Of a DNA stretch of 64,000 nucleotides, positions 37,365-49,282 are shown piece by piece. Source of the stretch: Rosa chinensis. Lineage: Eukaryota; Streptophyta; Magnoliopsida; Rosales; Rosaceae. A program made the translations under genes and the position numbers. Numbering within the stretch: the first letter of the stretch is position 1; every line of letters starts with the position of its first letter. Below the pieces are notes generated by a model. That model did not search any database and was not told the origin of the DNA. It saw nothing but the letters and a program-made list of their open reading frames with translations. The stretch lies in assembly GCF_002994745.2 (NCBI RefSeq), contig NC_037092.1, positions 74,806,324 to 74,870,323 on the forward strand, given 5' to 3'.

Positions 37365-37381
<17 letters not shown>

Positions 37382-37919
37382 TTGTAACGTTAATAAACGG
37401 TAACTAAAAAAATTTAAAAAAATTCTAAACATTTCTCTATAAATACCTACCATTTATTTTACAACTCACACCAAAAATTTATCTTTCATAGTAACCCAAT
37501 TTTGTGCTTCCTCCTCTTCATATAGCTCTCATCTTCCAAATTTATTTATATCCAATATGGCTGAAGAAAGGGGAAACACACATCCAATGGCCGGACAAGA
37601 GGGAGATCAAACTGAAGATGATAATATCCAAGACAAAAGGAGATGGACAGATGAGGAAGATGTTCAATTGTGCAAGTCTTGGAAAATTGTTGGCCAAAAT
37701 CCGGCTGTGGGCACAAATCAGAAAAAAAAAACGACTTATGGATGCGTGTGACGCGACACTTTGTCGCAAATTGGCCCCAGAGCCGATCAGCTTCCTCTTT
37801 GCAAGGAAGGTGGAAAATTTTGAAGGTTGAACTCTATGAGTGGCATTGTGCATTAAGGCAAGCAAAAAATTGGTACAAGAGCGGTTCGAATGCGGTTGAT
37901 GAGGTATGTATTTTTTGAT

Positions 37920-38390
37920 AAATCATTTAATTTGTTGATACATTAAATTAAAATATTACATGATAAATAATGTAGTAATTATAATATCGTTTTAATTGTA
38001 GTAATTGTTTTTTGTTACAATTAAGATAATTAGTTCATAAATAATGATGTAATTACAACGATGTTTATATTTGTACTAATTGATTTTTATTGTAAAACGG
38101 GATAGATACTTTTTTATTAAAATTATGACCTTTATATTTGTTGATAAATCTTATTGATACATTATAGTAAAATATGTCTTGATAAATAATGTAGTAATTA
38201 TAATATCGTTTTAATTGTAGTAATTGTTTTTTGTTATAATTAAAATATGTCTTCATTAAAATTATGACCTTTATATTTGTTGATAAATCTTATCGATACA
38301 TTATAGTAAAATATGTCTTGATAAATAATGTAATAATTATAATATCGTTTTAACATTCCGCCACTTTTTTTTTATTGTATTTTTTTTAAT
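37920..38390. repeat. AT-rich intron with internal direct repeats
   Basis: Blocks such as ATAATGTAGTAATTATAATA and ACCTTTATATTTGTTGATAA recur two or three times across the presumed intron, a local tandem expansion. Confidence 0.7.
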
Positions 38391-39079
38391 TTCGTAGCGA
38401 GATGAAGCACATAAATTGTGGCATGCTGGGATGAAGAGAAAAAATGGGAAGGCAAAAAAACACAATTTTCAGAGTTTTGCTAGTTACGCTACTGTGGAGG
38501 GCTTTGCACAATTTAAAGACTAGTCATACATCTGGAGGAACATCAAATGAAGGAAATCAACATACGCCTACACAACCAATTCCTGGAAATTCTCCCATCA
38601 ACTTGGACATGGATGTAGATGAGGTAATTGCAGGTGAAACTGCAAATCCCAATGTGAAGCCTCAAGGAAGGAAGGTTGCCAAAGAAGAAATACAGAAAGG
38701 AAAGAAGGCAGCGAAAGATCAAAGTCCTTTGTCAAGCAGTCTGGAGAGTATAGCGAACAACCAAATAGAGGCAACCAAGGGCAAGAAAAAACTCGATGAC
38801 GAATTCGCTCGAAGTCTCCAAGAGGAAGAGAAAAGAGCATGTATCCTCTTGCAAATCGAAATACGAAAAGAGCAATTCCTATTTCAAGAAAGGCAAGATC
38901 GAATTAAAGAGAGGGAAGAGCGAAATAAAGAGAGGGAAGTGCGTATTATGGAGATTGATACAAGTAAAATGACGCCAAATAAAAAGCGTTATTGGTCAAG
39001 AAAACAAAAGAAGATAGAGGAGAAAGAAGATCTTGACGAGCAGCCGCCACCTTCTATGGGTAGATACTATCCGCAATCA

Positions 39080-39340
39080 AATTTTGGTGGTGCATTCCGA
39101 CAACCAAATTTTGGTGGTGCATACCCACAACCTCTTTACCCCGGTGCATACCCACAACCACCTTATCCCAATGCATACCCACAACCACCTTGCCCCGATG
39201 GATTCCCACAACCTCCCTTAACCGGTGGATTCCCACCACCTCCCTTTACCGGTGGATTCCCACAACCCTCTGCTTCTATGGGTGGATTCCCACAACCCTC
39301 TGCTTCTATGGGTGGATACTATCCGCAACCACCTTACTCG
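39080..39340 (+). repeat. coding minisatellite (Pro-Gln-rich repeat)
   Basis: About eight units of roughly 30 bp with variants of GGTGGATTCCCACAACC encode the repeating GGFPQP/GAYPQP tail of the Myb-like ORF. Confidence 0.85.
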
Positions 39341-40061
39341 GGAGGATATCCTACACAACCACAATTTTCACCTTTCTCTACGGATGATTCCACCAACCCT
39401 ACCCTAATGATGACCCTTTAAACGCAAATTGGATTCCTAGAGAAGATGAGGATTATGATTATGATTTGAATAATTAGTTGATTATGCATGTTGTTAATTG
39501 TATTGTACTTATTCATAGTTTTTCATTTATGTAAGCTACTATTTAATGAAATAAAAGTTGTATTTTAAAATTCCTTTTATTAAAGCACATTCTTCTTATC
39601 AAAATCATAGCACCTAATAAACATAATACAAACCAAATTAAAATCACATTGACATAAAAAAACATAGACATTAGCCAAATTAAAAGCACCCAAACTTCCC
39701 AAAACATAATACAAGCCAAATTCAAAGCACACAAACATAACTTGTCCACCGAAAATATTTTTAAGAAAATAAAATTGCATAATTATGACATTAATTATCC
39801 ATAAATCTCTGTTAGTAGCATCAAATATATTTTATTTAAAAAAAAACCCCAAAAAATGAACAATGAACAGTGCAAAATTCAGACTAAAAACTCAATGAAC
39901 AGTGAAATTGGTGAACAGTGCAGCGATGAACAGTCTTGACCGGTCAAGAAAAAAAAAACGGGTGGAAACCCATGTCTAGTGGCAGTGAACAGTAACTTGA
40001 CTGGTCGAATTCTTGACTTTTCGACCTTGACATTTCTTGACTACGGGTGAACTTGCTCTTA

Positions 40062-42595
40062 TGTATATAAAGGTCTTCACTATTGCCGTAGAGTGCGGGC
40101 AATGATATGACTGGAACTCCAAATTAGTATCGAAGTGCAAAGGCTGTGAAGCTTATATAACAGAAATAAAAAATACATTGGGTGCAGGTGCCCTCACTGG
40201 GCCTGACCTACGTACGCAAGTGTTACCAATTGAAATTAGCTGAAGTATTTTATCATTAATTTTTTACATTTCAAAACATCAAAAGTTTAGAGAGAGTCGA
40301 ATTCATAACATAGTTCAAATTTATTTTTTTATCGTTCTTACTATTAATTTAAAAAAGAACTATAATAAATTTAAGATGCTAGCGAATCAGAATTCTCAGC
40401 GCACACCTAACAATCGCTCAGAGCTGACAGTTAACTTTCAGTATTTAACTTACATTAACAATTACATAATCTGTCCTAATTAGGGGTAATCATTTGTTGA
40501 TTGATTACTTTTAATTAAAATCAAGTAGGACGACATAGTACTGCGTTAGCAATTCGTCTATTACGATTTTTATTCCCTTTTTCTATTTCCTAGGTGCTGG
40601 TTGTCCTTCCAATTTCAATTATTAATTATTTGGACCATTACAGTGACAGAAAAAACTGAGAAAAGATAAATATCTAAGGGGCCAATGGGGGATTGGGATT
40701 TGGGGGTGAGGAACCAGCGGTCCAAAATGAAAGCACAGAACTGACAGAAGAAAATAAGTAACCCAAGTTGCTCTATATTTATGTTTGCGTCAGGAGAAAG
40801 ATGACATCGGCCACAATTGGTTGATGGCGACACCACCATATGTATTTCAACGGCGGGAATTGAAGCTTTCAGATCTTTCTGACGGCGGTTGTTTGCTCCT
40901 ACGTCAATTTTGGTGTGTCTTCATTTTCCGATTCCCCGATCAGATCTTTTGGTCGTATCGTACAACGTCACATGGGTATTGATGTTCGTAGATTTGAACT
41001 TGTAATAATGGCACACAATGTATGCACAAAGTATGAACGGCCATCATTTAATTTATGAAAAATAGAGAATAATTAGGCAGAGAAAGTTGTTGTCCGATAG
41101 AAGTATACCATGTCATTGTTGATGTCAAGAAGCATATATAAAATGCAAGCTATTACTTAGGGCAACAATGTTCATTCTAATTTATACACTTCTTGCACTT
41201 CATCTGTAAGTGAAACAGAATAGACAGAGAGACCAGATAACATGATAATTTTTTTACTTATAATAGCTTTTTGAGCTCTAGACAATTTTTTTTTCTTTCA
41301 AAAAGAGGGTAAGCTATGCATGTGTACGATGGTCATCAAAAAAATAATTTTCTAAAATGAAGGGGGAAAATGTGAAAAAAATTACACAAAATGTAATGCA
41401 GACGTTAGATTTAAGGTTAACTAATCTCATGGGGTTTGAAAAAGAGAGGATCACTCCATTGAAATTTAGAGCAATTTGCTTGATATATCATACCCATCAA
41501 CAGCCTGCATCAAGATAGTCAGTATAAGTTAAAAAAACTAATCAAACATTGCTTTGTGCTAACGAAGATAATATTTTTAAAGTAGGAAAACTACAATGAG
41601 ATTTTATCGAACCATTTTTTGTGATATACTTTTTTACAAATCTTATCATCATGTGCTCTAATGTCCAAGTCAATAGTGTGATCATCAAAATTTAGTGCTC
41701 TAGCAGGTTCGATCAATTGTCAGCATACAAAACTCTAGTTTCAGAGTGACAGCTACTCTCTCAGTTTGAGATCCAGATATCAATCATGGATTTTGTTAAT
41801 GACGCACTAATGTAAAAATGGATGCAGGGGTAATGATAACAGTAAATAGGTCAAATGACGAATATGGTTTTATCTGTATCTGGCTAGGGTTTTAATCACT
41901 TCCAGCCATTTTGTTCACTTGTTATCTACTGTCCGTTTTGTGAATAAACAGTTTATTCATAATATGCTAGTTAATGTAATAAACAATAAAAATAACTAAC
42001 GCTAGTTGTTCATGCACAATGTTGATTGATTCGAAACCTTGTACAAATTCCACCTAAATAGACGACTGAAAATCACTTCTGTAGATAATTTAGAATACCT
42101 TTTCATTATATTATTCTTACTCATTAAGTGGTGTATACTACCTTTAGGTTATAGTTTCATCCAAAATATATTAACTTTCATCATGGAGTAGTAGAGTACG
42201 TTAAAATGTACTTGGAGAGACTTTCTCGTACATTAAAGTAGCTAGCTACCTTAACGCAACACAACTCTATCAAAAACAGTGAGCAAATCAACAATTACCT
42301 ACCTTTCATCAAACACATGCAACTCGATCAAAGACACAGTGCGCAAATCAACAACTAGTCATAAACAATTCATAGATGAAAGACTGAAAGTGATTATTTC
42401 ATAAACAAGTCACAAACAATGTTTTTGCTTTCATTGTTTTGGGATTATCACAACCCATCACAGCTGCACTGATCGATACTAGCCGTCGTTGGTGTTGCTC
42501 ATTAAGATATGAGAAGATAATGACACTTGTATGAAAGGAAGGGTAGGTCCCCCGGGACTGGCTCAGGTAGCCGGTGATGTAGGCAGAACTAATCT
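40062..42595. other. intergenic DNA, nothing recognised
   Basis: AT-rich with no gene, clear terminal repeats or protein motif. Short frames such as 40785-40982 lack any family feature. Confidence 0.5.
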
Positions 42596-42598
42596 GGG

Positions 42599-43985
42599 TT
42601 TACAAGTAATAAACTCTAAAAAAATAAATCTGAAATTCACCAGATAATTTGAGAAAAAACTCTCATTTTTATTAAATTAATATGATAAAACCTCTTCTAA
42701 TACAAAGCAGAATGGTGCTTATATAGGCATCCAAGACCTAAAATCATAGGATGTCTAAAAAAATGTTTAGGTTACTCTCTCTGAGAGGTGGGTGGAGGCT
42801 GTGGCCTCCGGGCGGCGGATCTCCAAATTGGACTGGAGGAGATGAGATTTCCCTCTCATCTGGTCGACGGGAGATTGAAGGTGGCGGGGTTCTTCGCTGT
42901 CGGCTTCTCAAAATTTTGCTTCTTGTTTTCTTGTTCGGAGTCATCTGCTTTGGTAGTAGTGATGGTAATCCTAGGTGGCGCGAGGCAGTGGAGTTGGGTT
43001 GTGATCCTGGGCTATCTGGATCGGTGCCGGTCTTGGGGTCTCGACACTTGGTGCTGCCTGAGCAAGAAGATCTGGCGCCTGCGATCGGCTGGGGTGCTGA
43101 CTGGTGCTTTGGGCGGTGGCCTAGGGTGGGTTCTCGACTTATGCTGATGGTGATCGAGGTTTGCGACGACGTTGGCGATGTCAACTACCTTGGACTGAGG
43201 TTGATTGCGGCGAAGGTTGCTGTGGGCTGCTAGATCAGATATTTTCAAGCACCGTCGTTGAAGGGAGGCAGACTAGTGGTTGGCGGCTGATGGATGGGGT
43301 GCCCAAGTGGATGGGTGGCCTCATCAATTCCAGCTGGGCTTGGTACTATATTGGGCTTCCTTCTACTAGGGTTTCTTGTTTGGGTCTGGGCCTATTTCTT
43401 TGGACTTGGATTTTATTTATTTTTTACTATTATTATATTGTCAGGACTCCGTCTCCTTTGGGGAAGGAGTTCATAAGGTCTCTCTGAGAATACGTTGCCA
43501 AAAATGTCCGTAGTATATGTGCCCCTTTGATTCTCATGGATGTTTTAGGGTAGTTTTGGCTGAGCATCATGATCTTTAAAAAGGTTGAATTACTTAGGTA
43601 GTGACTCTTTTGACAGTCCCACAGGAATGGCTCATTATGTGTAATTTCGCTGATCAATGCAATGAGTTGACAATTCTCTCAAAAAAAAAAAAAAACCTAA
43701 AATCATAATCATAATCTAACAAGAAATTCTAAAGAATCCAAATTATAAAGGAAACTAAGAACCCAAAAATGTTTACAAATAATAAACTCTAAAAAAAGAA
43801 ATCTGAAGTTCACTAGAGAATTTGAGAAAAAACTCTTATTTTTATTAAATTTGATATGATAAAACCTCTTCTAATACAAAGCACGATGGTGCTTATATAG
43901 GTATCTAAGACCCAAAATCATAATCATAATCTAACAAGAACTTCTAAAGAATCCAAATTATAAAGGAAATTAAGAACCCAAAAAT
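42599..43985. repeat. 214-bp tandem duplication split by a LINE-type insertion
   Basis: Unit 1 is 42599-42748 plus 43708-43771, unit 2 is 43772-43985. Both begin TTTACAA(G/A)TAATAAACTCTAA, pass through CAAAGCA(G/C)(A/G)ATGGTGCTTATATAGG and end AACCCAAAAAT. The TATATAGG box and length suggest LTR-derived sequence; this is inference. Divergence is about 6-8% by eye. Confidence 0.8.
42749..43694 (+). mobile_element. short non-LTR (LINE-derived) retroposon
   Basis: A 946-bp insertion ends in 14 A residues (43681-43694) and is flanked by a perfect 13-bp TSD ACCTAAAATCATA (42736-42748 and 43695-43707). These are signatures of target-primed reverse transcription. The body is GC-rich; its open frames show no reverse transcriptase or endonuclease, so it is 5'-truncated or internally deleted. 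The 3' end contains GAATGGCTCATTATGTGTAA. Confidence 0.88.
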
Positions 43986-46350
43986 AAAAAGAATCTAAAA
44001 AGAATGTAAAACTGTAACAAAAAAAAAAATGTAAAACTAGCTTAAAAATATTAAACCCCAAATCAGATAATTAAAACGATATATTTTGGCCTAAATCTAA
44101 TAGGGCTCACTAAAAGTGAGTCTTGAAGATCTTGTCGTTCCCATTCTGAAAAAGTATCATGTGTCTCAAACGGACATTCTAGCTAAAAGTTGATCACAAT
44201 ATGATTCACAATTTAAACCTGACTTTTCGCACGAGAAATCCGAAAAATCCAAAACCAAATCTTCTTAAATATTGCAAAGACTGGTAACCTCAATATACAT
44301 TAATTATCTATTTTCTAATTATTTTTTATTTATTCTACACCGCTCCTTTATTTTTTGAATTTTCTGACTAAATCATGTCTCTCATCCTACATCACCTGGA
44401 CGTACAATCAGTCAACAATACTGCGCGCTTAGCCTAAACATATTTATGGAAGGTAGCTTGTTGGCGATGCATGCATGCACAGACGGTTGGACCCCAGAAG
44501 GGTCATAGCTGGATCCAGAAGGGTCATAGCTGCTGGCTGCTGGTAAACTTTAAGCACCAGCTAGCCTTCTACAGCAGGTTTCCACTATCGACTTCACTTT
44601 GTGATTTTACCTCTAAAATATCTTTGTTCAATCTGTTTGGTTTTAGAAATTTTGAGACCAAAGGCTAACCAGCTCAGTTTGCCATTTCAAACAGTGGCCA
44701 TCTTCAGGACCCAACAATGGCTCTCTGAAGATGGACAATCAAACAAGAAATGTTATGCACGTTGGTTATGGATCTTTCCCCAGACAAGCTGTTATGTGTT
44801 CATTGTTGAACTTGAACAGTCAAAGTTACAGGGACCACGGTACGTTCACCTTTCATTTTCAGAAAAGCTGACACATACTAGCTAGGAAGATTTTATCTAC
44901 GTACAATGTAGATATTTTTTAATACAATTCATATGTTACACTGTCGAACTTTCAATGTAAATTACAACTGCTTCATTTTTTGACAGCTTATACTTTTTGG
45001 TACCGTAATCTACTAATACTACTATCTCAAGATAGCTAGCTAGACTGCAACTGGATAGTTTCGACCTAAAGATATAGCATAACTAGTGATAAAGGATTTA
45101 TTAATAATCTTTGTCTATGAAAAGTGAAGCACAATCACAAGGTCTAGAACCAAGACACTGAGCATGAAGCCAAACAAATAGACCGCATTACAAATAGAAA
45201 AGGCCAACTTATTGATTCTTAATCGAAACATGGTATAGAGAAAAAACCAACATGAATGAATTAACTATCTCGATTAGTTGGAAATTGATGGAAGATCAAG
45301 CATATTAATAATGGATCTGAGTTCTATTGCTAGCTGATAGAAAAGGAATATAAGTGTGCCAATCAGTGGTCTCCCTTAGCTCGTTCTATTTCGTTGGTGG
45401 GTGAAATATTGTTCATGCATTCATGTGGGTTTTCGGTGGAATGTCCCATACAAACACAAAGCCAGTTTTAATCTGGCCCATGGTGAAAAGTTCGTCAGCA
45501 ACCTTCTCTCTTTGACAATAACATCATCTCTGAACTTATGCAGGGAGAAGTTTGCATATGGTCCCTAGCTGATCTCTTCTTCTTAATGTAGTTAGTATTA
45601 TCACCATAATTAATCCATCAGCTACTAAATAAATGCACTGAATAGCACGCATCATGATTTATAACATGAAAACTAACGTGAAGGTTTGTACGTAGTTGCA
45701 GTTCATGATTAACGGCATTTATCTAATTATATTTCTTAATTAGCTATTTAGTGTATCAACTCAAAAGGCCGGTATATCATAAAATAACAGGAAATGCTTG
45801 TGTAAGCTTATGAAATGATGGAAACAAGAATATAAATTATTTTTAAGCCCTAGTAAATAACTACTTTAGGACCATACTAAACCAGTACTTCTATAAATAC
45901 ATACACCAAAAATTTGGTCCTCTAGCTGAATCGATCAGTGCATGCACATGCTTCACTTATTCAATTTGAACTGAAATTGGCCTCTGGGTTACTGAGGAAC
46001 GTCCAATTGTATCTAATTTCGTTGCAAAAAACGAAATTGAAAACCATCCCCATTCCCCAGCTAGTACTGAACTCTAGGACCTTCTGACCTAACCTGCCAC
46101 TTTCCCAAGGACCATGTTCAATTATATTGCTCCCCCATACTTGATTACCTCATACTTGATTTTTTCTAAGTATTAGGGAAGGTTACCCAAGGACATTAAG
46201 TGTTGGGGGAGGATTTTTTCCCATGGTGAAAAGTTCGTCAGCAACCTTCTGACCTAATAATTACCTCATACTTGATTTTTTCCCAAGGACCTTCTGACCT
46301 AACCTGCCTCTTTCCCAAGGACCATGTTGAATTATATTGCTCCCCCATCC
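43986..46350. other. intergenic DNA with patchwork duplications
   Basis: No gene. CCAGAAGGGTCATAGCTG repeats twice near 44496-44532. GACCTTCTGACCTAACCTGC blocks (46077-46138 and 46287-46348) and CCCATGGTGAAAAGTTCGTC blocks (45477-45507 and 46220-46250) are duplicated. Confidence 0.6.
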
Positions 46351-47665
46351 TTAAATATCAAGGGTTGAGATTATTTTATAAGTGTTGGATCATTTCCATC
46401 ATTGGTGTGTTAGAATAATTTTCAATGGTTGGCACAAGAAATATTAGGGACATTCTTTGCAATTATCACGGGTAATGAAGACGGGCCGGATTGTCCTTTG
46501 TACCTAAACAGACACATAAACACAATGTATTTTATTCTGGTAATGAGTTTGATTGATACAGACCTAGTTCATGTGTGGATGTCTGATTGCTTGCTATAAA
46601 ACCTAATGTGCTTCTCTGCTAATGTCTGATTGGCTATAATACCATAGCTATAGGAGTCGTTCTGTTGGTATATTCTCAAAAACCAACTGCAGCCAAAACT
46701 CAAAAATACCTTATAACCAAAACTACAACCTTAGGTCCTTAACAGCTAACAAATGTAACAAAGTTTTTAATTGGCTTTACCAAGAGGGAGGAGAGTCACC
46801 ATATCCTAAGCTAGTTCCATCGATCCAACAAGTCGCTTTCTTAGTAACCATTGGATTCTAAGTTAATTTTTTGGAAGATTTTGAACCGAGTACATGCAAG
46901 GCAAAAAATAAAAGACACATAATTGAAATACATATACTAATTTAATTATATCTTATTCGAGTGAAGAACAATGTTACTGAAAGCTCAAATCTATTATACA
47001 TACATATATACAGGTCGAATCGAGAGCAAATATCCGCAACCCAGAAAAAGTGCGGACGTTGCTCCTCCGGCGTCGGGAAGGCGGCGATCTCTACGCTGCA
47101 GGTGCCGGACGCACTATCTGGACATTCCGGACAGCCTCGAGCAAGCGGCGAAGGTGAAGGTGATCGGAAACTCAGCAGTGTGCGGTGAGCTCGCCGGAAA
47201 CCATGGAAGCCCATCGAGCTCGACATCGAACCCTTCGTTGACGACTCCAGCCGCTTCTGAACTGCTCCACGTCGTGGCCTGGTTCCATCAAGCAACAGAA
47301 ACGCCGCCGTCACTGCTGGATCGAGGCCGGAGGAGCGACGTCCACACTTTTTCTAGGTTATGGACGTCCGCTCTAGAACGGTTGTGTGTGTATATTTGTG
47401 TGAGGTAATTTCTAAGTTGAAACTCTGATTGCTTATATGTGCATGTGTAATGTAAAGCCAAGTGAATGCTTACAATTGCATTTAAACTTTTAGAGACATG
47501 AAGTTAGGGTGGACCTAATGAAGGATTTATTGGTTGAAAAATTGACATATCTTAATCAACAAGCATCTTTTTTATATGTTTAGTGGAAATTATTTTATGC
47601 ACCGACGGTGCAAATGACCCAACACTTATAAAATTATCTCAACTATTGATATTTATAATTAATAG
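46351..47665. mobile_element. possible TIR element with GC-rich cargo
   Basis: The dispersed repeat also seen at 1291-1370 lies forward at 46351-46425 and inverted at 47583-47665, so the two copies act as inverted ends. Between them 46970-47400 is sharply GC-richer than its surroundings. Open frames cross it on both strands, including LEQAAKVKVIGNSAVCGELA on the plus strand; I recognise no family. It may be a captured gene fragment. Outer borders and TSD are not resolved. Confidence 0.4.
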
Positions 47666-47765
47666 TTTTATTAATAACCTAAGAGTGTATTTAATATAAT
47701 ATAGCCATCCATTTATGTCGGTGCAATTAATGTAAATTGTTCTATGCACTAACGGTGCAAATAAT
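47583..47765 (-). repeat. palindrome-containing dispersed repeat, inverted copy and half copy
   Basis: TGCACCGACGGTGCA at 47598-47612 is a near-perfect palindrome. GTAAATTGTTCTATGCACTA and ACGGTGCAAATAATAC repeat the same module about 150 bases on (47733-47765). Confidence 0.65.
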
Positions 47766-48499
47766 ACTTAAGTCTCGGTACTCTCAATGCTCCCCTTATG
47801 TTTAGACGTTAGCACGGAAAACGTTACATGAACGTACAAATTGGTGCATGATTGAAACACTTTCGGTTTCTTGTCTAATCTTCCAAGTTCCAAGGCAAAA
47901 AAAAAATTAAGAAGAGATGAGAGTTCGTTGAGACTCGTTTTGTTTTGTTTTATATTCATTTAATGGAATTAATATCCCAAAATAATAAAAATAAAGACAT
48001 TGAGAGCAGGAGGGAAGGGGACTCCAAATTCCGATTGATCCACATGCATATGGGTTTTCCATGCCATTTCCTAACTGGACAGAGACATGTAGACACCACT
48101 GCGACGCCAATCCTCTTATCTTCTCATCTACTATATATTCTCTTCTCTCCTCTCCCACCCAAAATAAAGCTTTTGATAGTTCCATCTCTCACTCTCATAG
48201 ATTTTGGTTCTATTGCCATTACCAAATGACTGAAAAACCTTCACTAAAGAAGCCACATAAAAACATAATACTGATCAAACCTGTCGATAACTATATGTGT
48301 ACTCCAATAGCTGTCCCTATCGGTGTATAAGCAAAGTTTTGAGGTCATAATATTGATTTTGTGATTCACGTTGCTTTTGTTCATTTGTAAACTTATGGCC
48401 TTATGGGAGATGTCACACTCATGGGTTAGTATAATTGCGTTCAGGTTATTATTGTTCATTTAGTTGGTAAAAGACCATAGTTAATTAGCACAGCATATT
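47766..48499. other. intergenic DNA, nothing recognised
   Basis: No gene, terminal repeats or protein motif recognised. Confidence 0.5.
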
Positions 48500-49282
48500 G
48501 TGTTAGTTAGGGGCGGATCCAAGTACTTGAATGGGAGGACTCAAGCTCACCCGAAAATATTGGGCTTGAAAAATACCTGGGGTATACTAACTTTTTTTTG
48601 TTTGTAATTGTGTATTGGCTTTGTCAAGCCCACCCGAACTCCCATACTTGAAACCCCCGAAGTTCAGTCGACCTTTTGGCTCTCACTCCCTCTCAGTCTC
48701 TCACATTCTCTTCTCTCAGAGAAACATAGATCAAACCTTAGGGGGGTGTATTGTATATGGAATTAGTGGAAATTTTAAAAAAATCTATGAAATTTAAAAG
48801 TCTGGGTGTATTCAACATAGACTTTTAGCAGTCCATGAAAGTCTTGAGGTATTCAATTAGGATTTTTTAAAATGAATAAAAGTACAGGGGTATTCAAAAT
48901 ATCATTCATACTTATGGAATTAGAAAATCATGTATAATCATAGACTTTGTAGTGTTAACAGACCAAAGATTTGAAAAAATCTATCAAAGTTCCCTCTTAA
49001 AAAAAAAAAAAAAAAATCTATCACAGTTCTCTCTACACAAGAAGAGGTTAGTCTAGGTCTCATCAACAGGTCCGGCCCATTGGTAGTGGGCTTGGGCCGG
49101 ACATTACTCCATTTTTAAATAGTAGCGGGCCGGGCTTTATTGTAAATTGAATGATCCAAGCCATCCATTTAATGCGGGCCTCACGGGCTTTTTCAGGCCG
49201 GGCCGGGCTAAGCCTTGCGGGCTTTTCAGGGCAAGCCTTGCGGGCTTTATTTACAAATAAATCTTTAAAGATAATATTTTTT

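Larger units (their letters stand above)
37557..39421 (+). pseudogene. Myb/SANT-like, NAM-associated-type ORF of the Harbinger-like element
   Basis: Predicted DNA-binding partner protein of a Harbinger transposase. Exon 1 starts at ATG 37557; RRWTDEEDVQLCKSWKIV is the trihelix/SANT motif. At the A-run near 37721-37730 the frame slips by one base and resumes as NDLWMRVTRHFVANW, continuing to GSNAVDEV at about 37902. A GTATGT donor and TTTCGTAG acceptor (about 38398) bound an AT-rich intron. Exon 2 begins RDEAHKLWHAG. A second slip leads into the frame that ends at 39421, with a charged coiled-coil-like stretch (EFARSLQEEEKRA, then KEREERNKEREVRI). The tail holds tandem GG(F/A)PQP-like repeats encoded by a roughly 30-bp minisatellite. 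Two shifts make it a pseudogene unless they are sequence errors. Confidence 0.7.
36802..40058. mobile_element. PIF/Harbinger-like element with only the Myb-like ORF
   Basis: Perfect 11-bp inverted ends GAGCAAGTTCA (36802-36812) and TGAACTTGCTC (40048-40058), with further inverted similarity inside. A TTA TSD flanks it (36799-36801 and 40059-40061), matching the TWA preference of PIF/Harbinger. It encodes a Myb/SANT-like protein of the type accompanying Harbinger transposases, but no DDE transposase. A 93-bp tandem duplication (37179-37364) and TATAAAT at 37438 precede the ORF. Confidence 0.85.

Noticed and set aside
42751..43487. Open frames of 108-160 codons
   Set aside because: They lie in a poly(A)-tailed retroposon and show no reverse transcriptase, endonuclease or gag motif.
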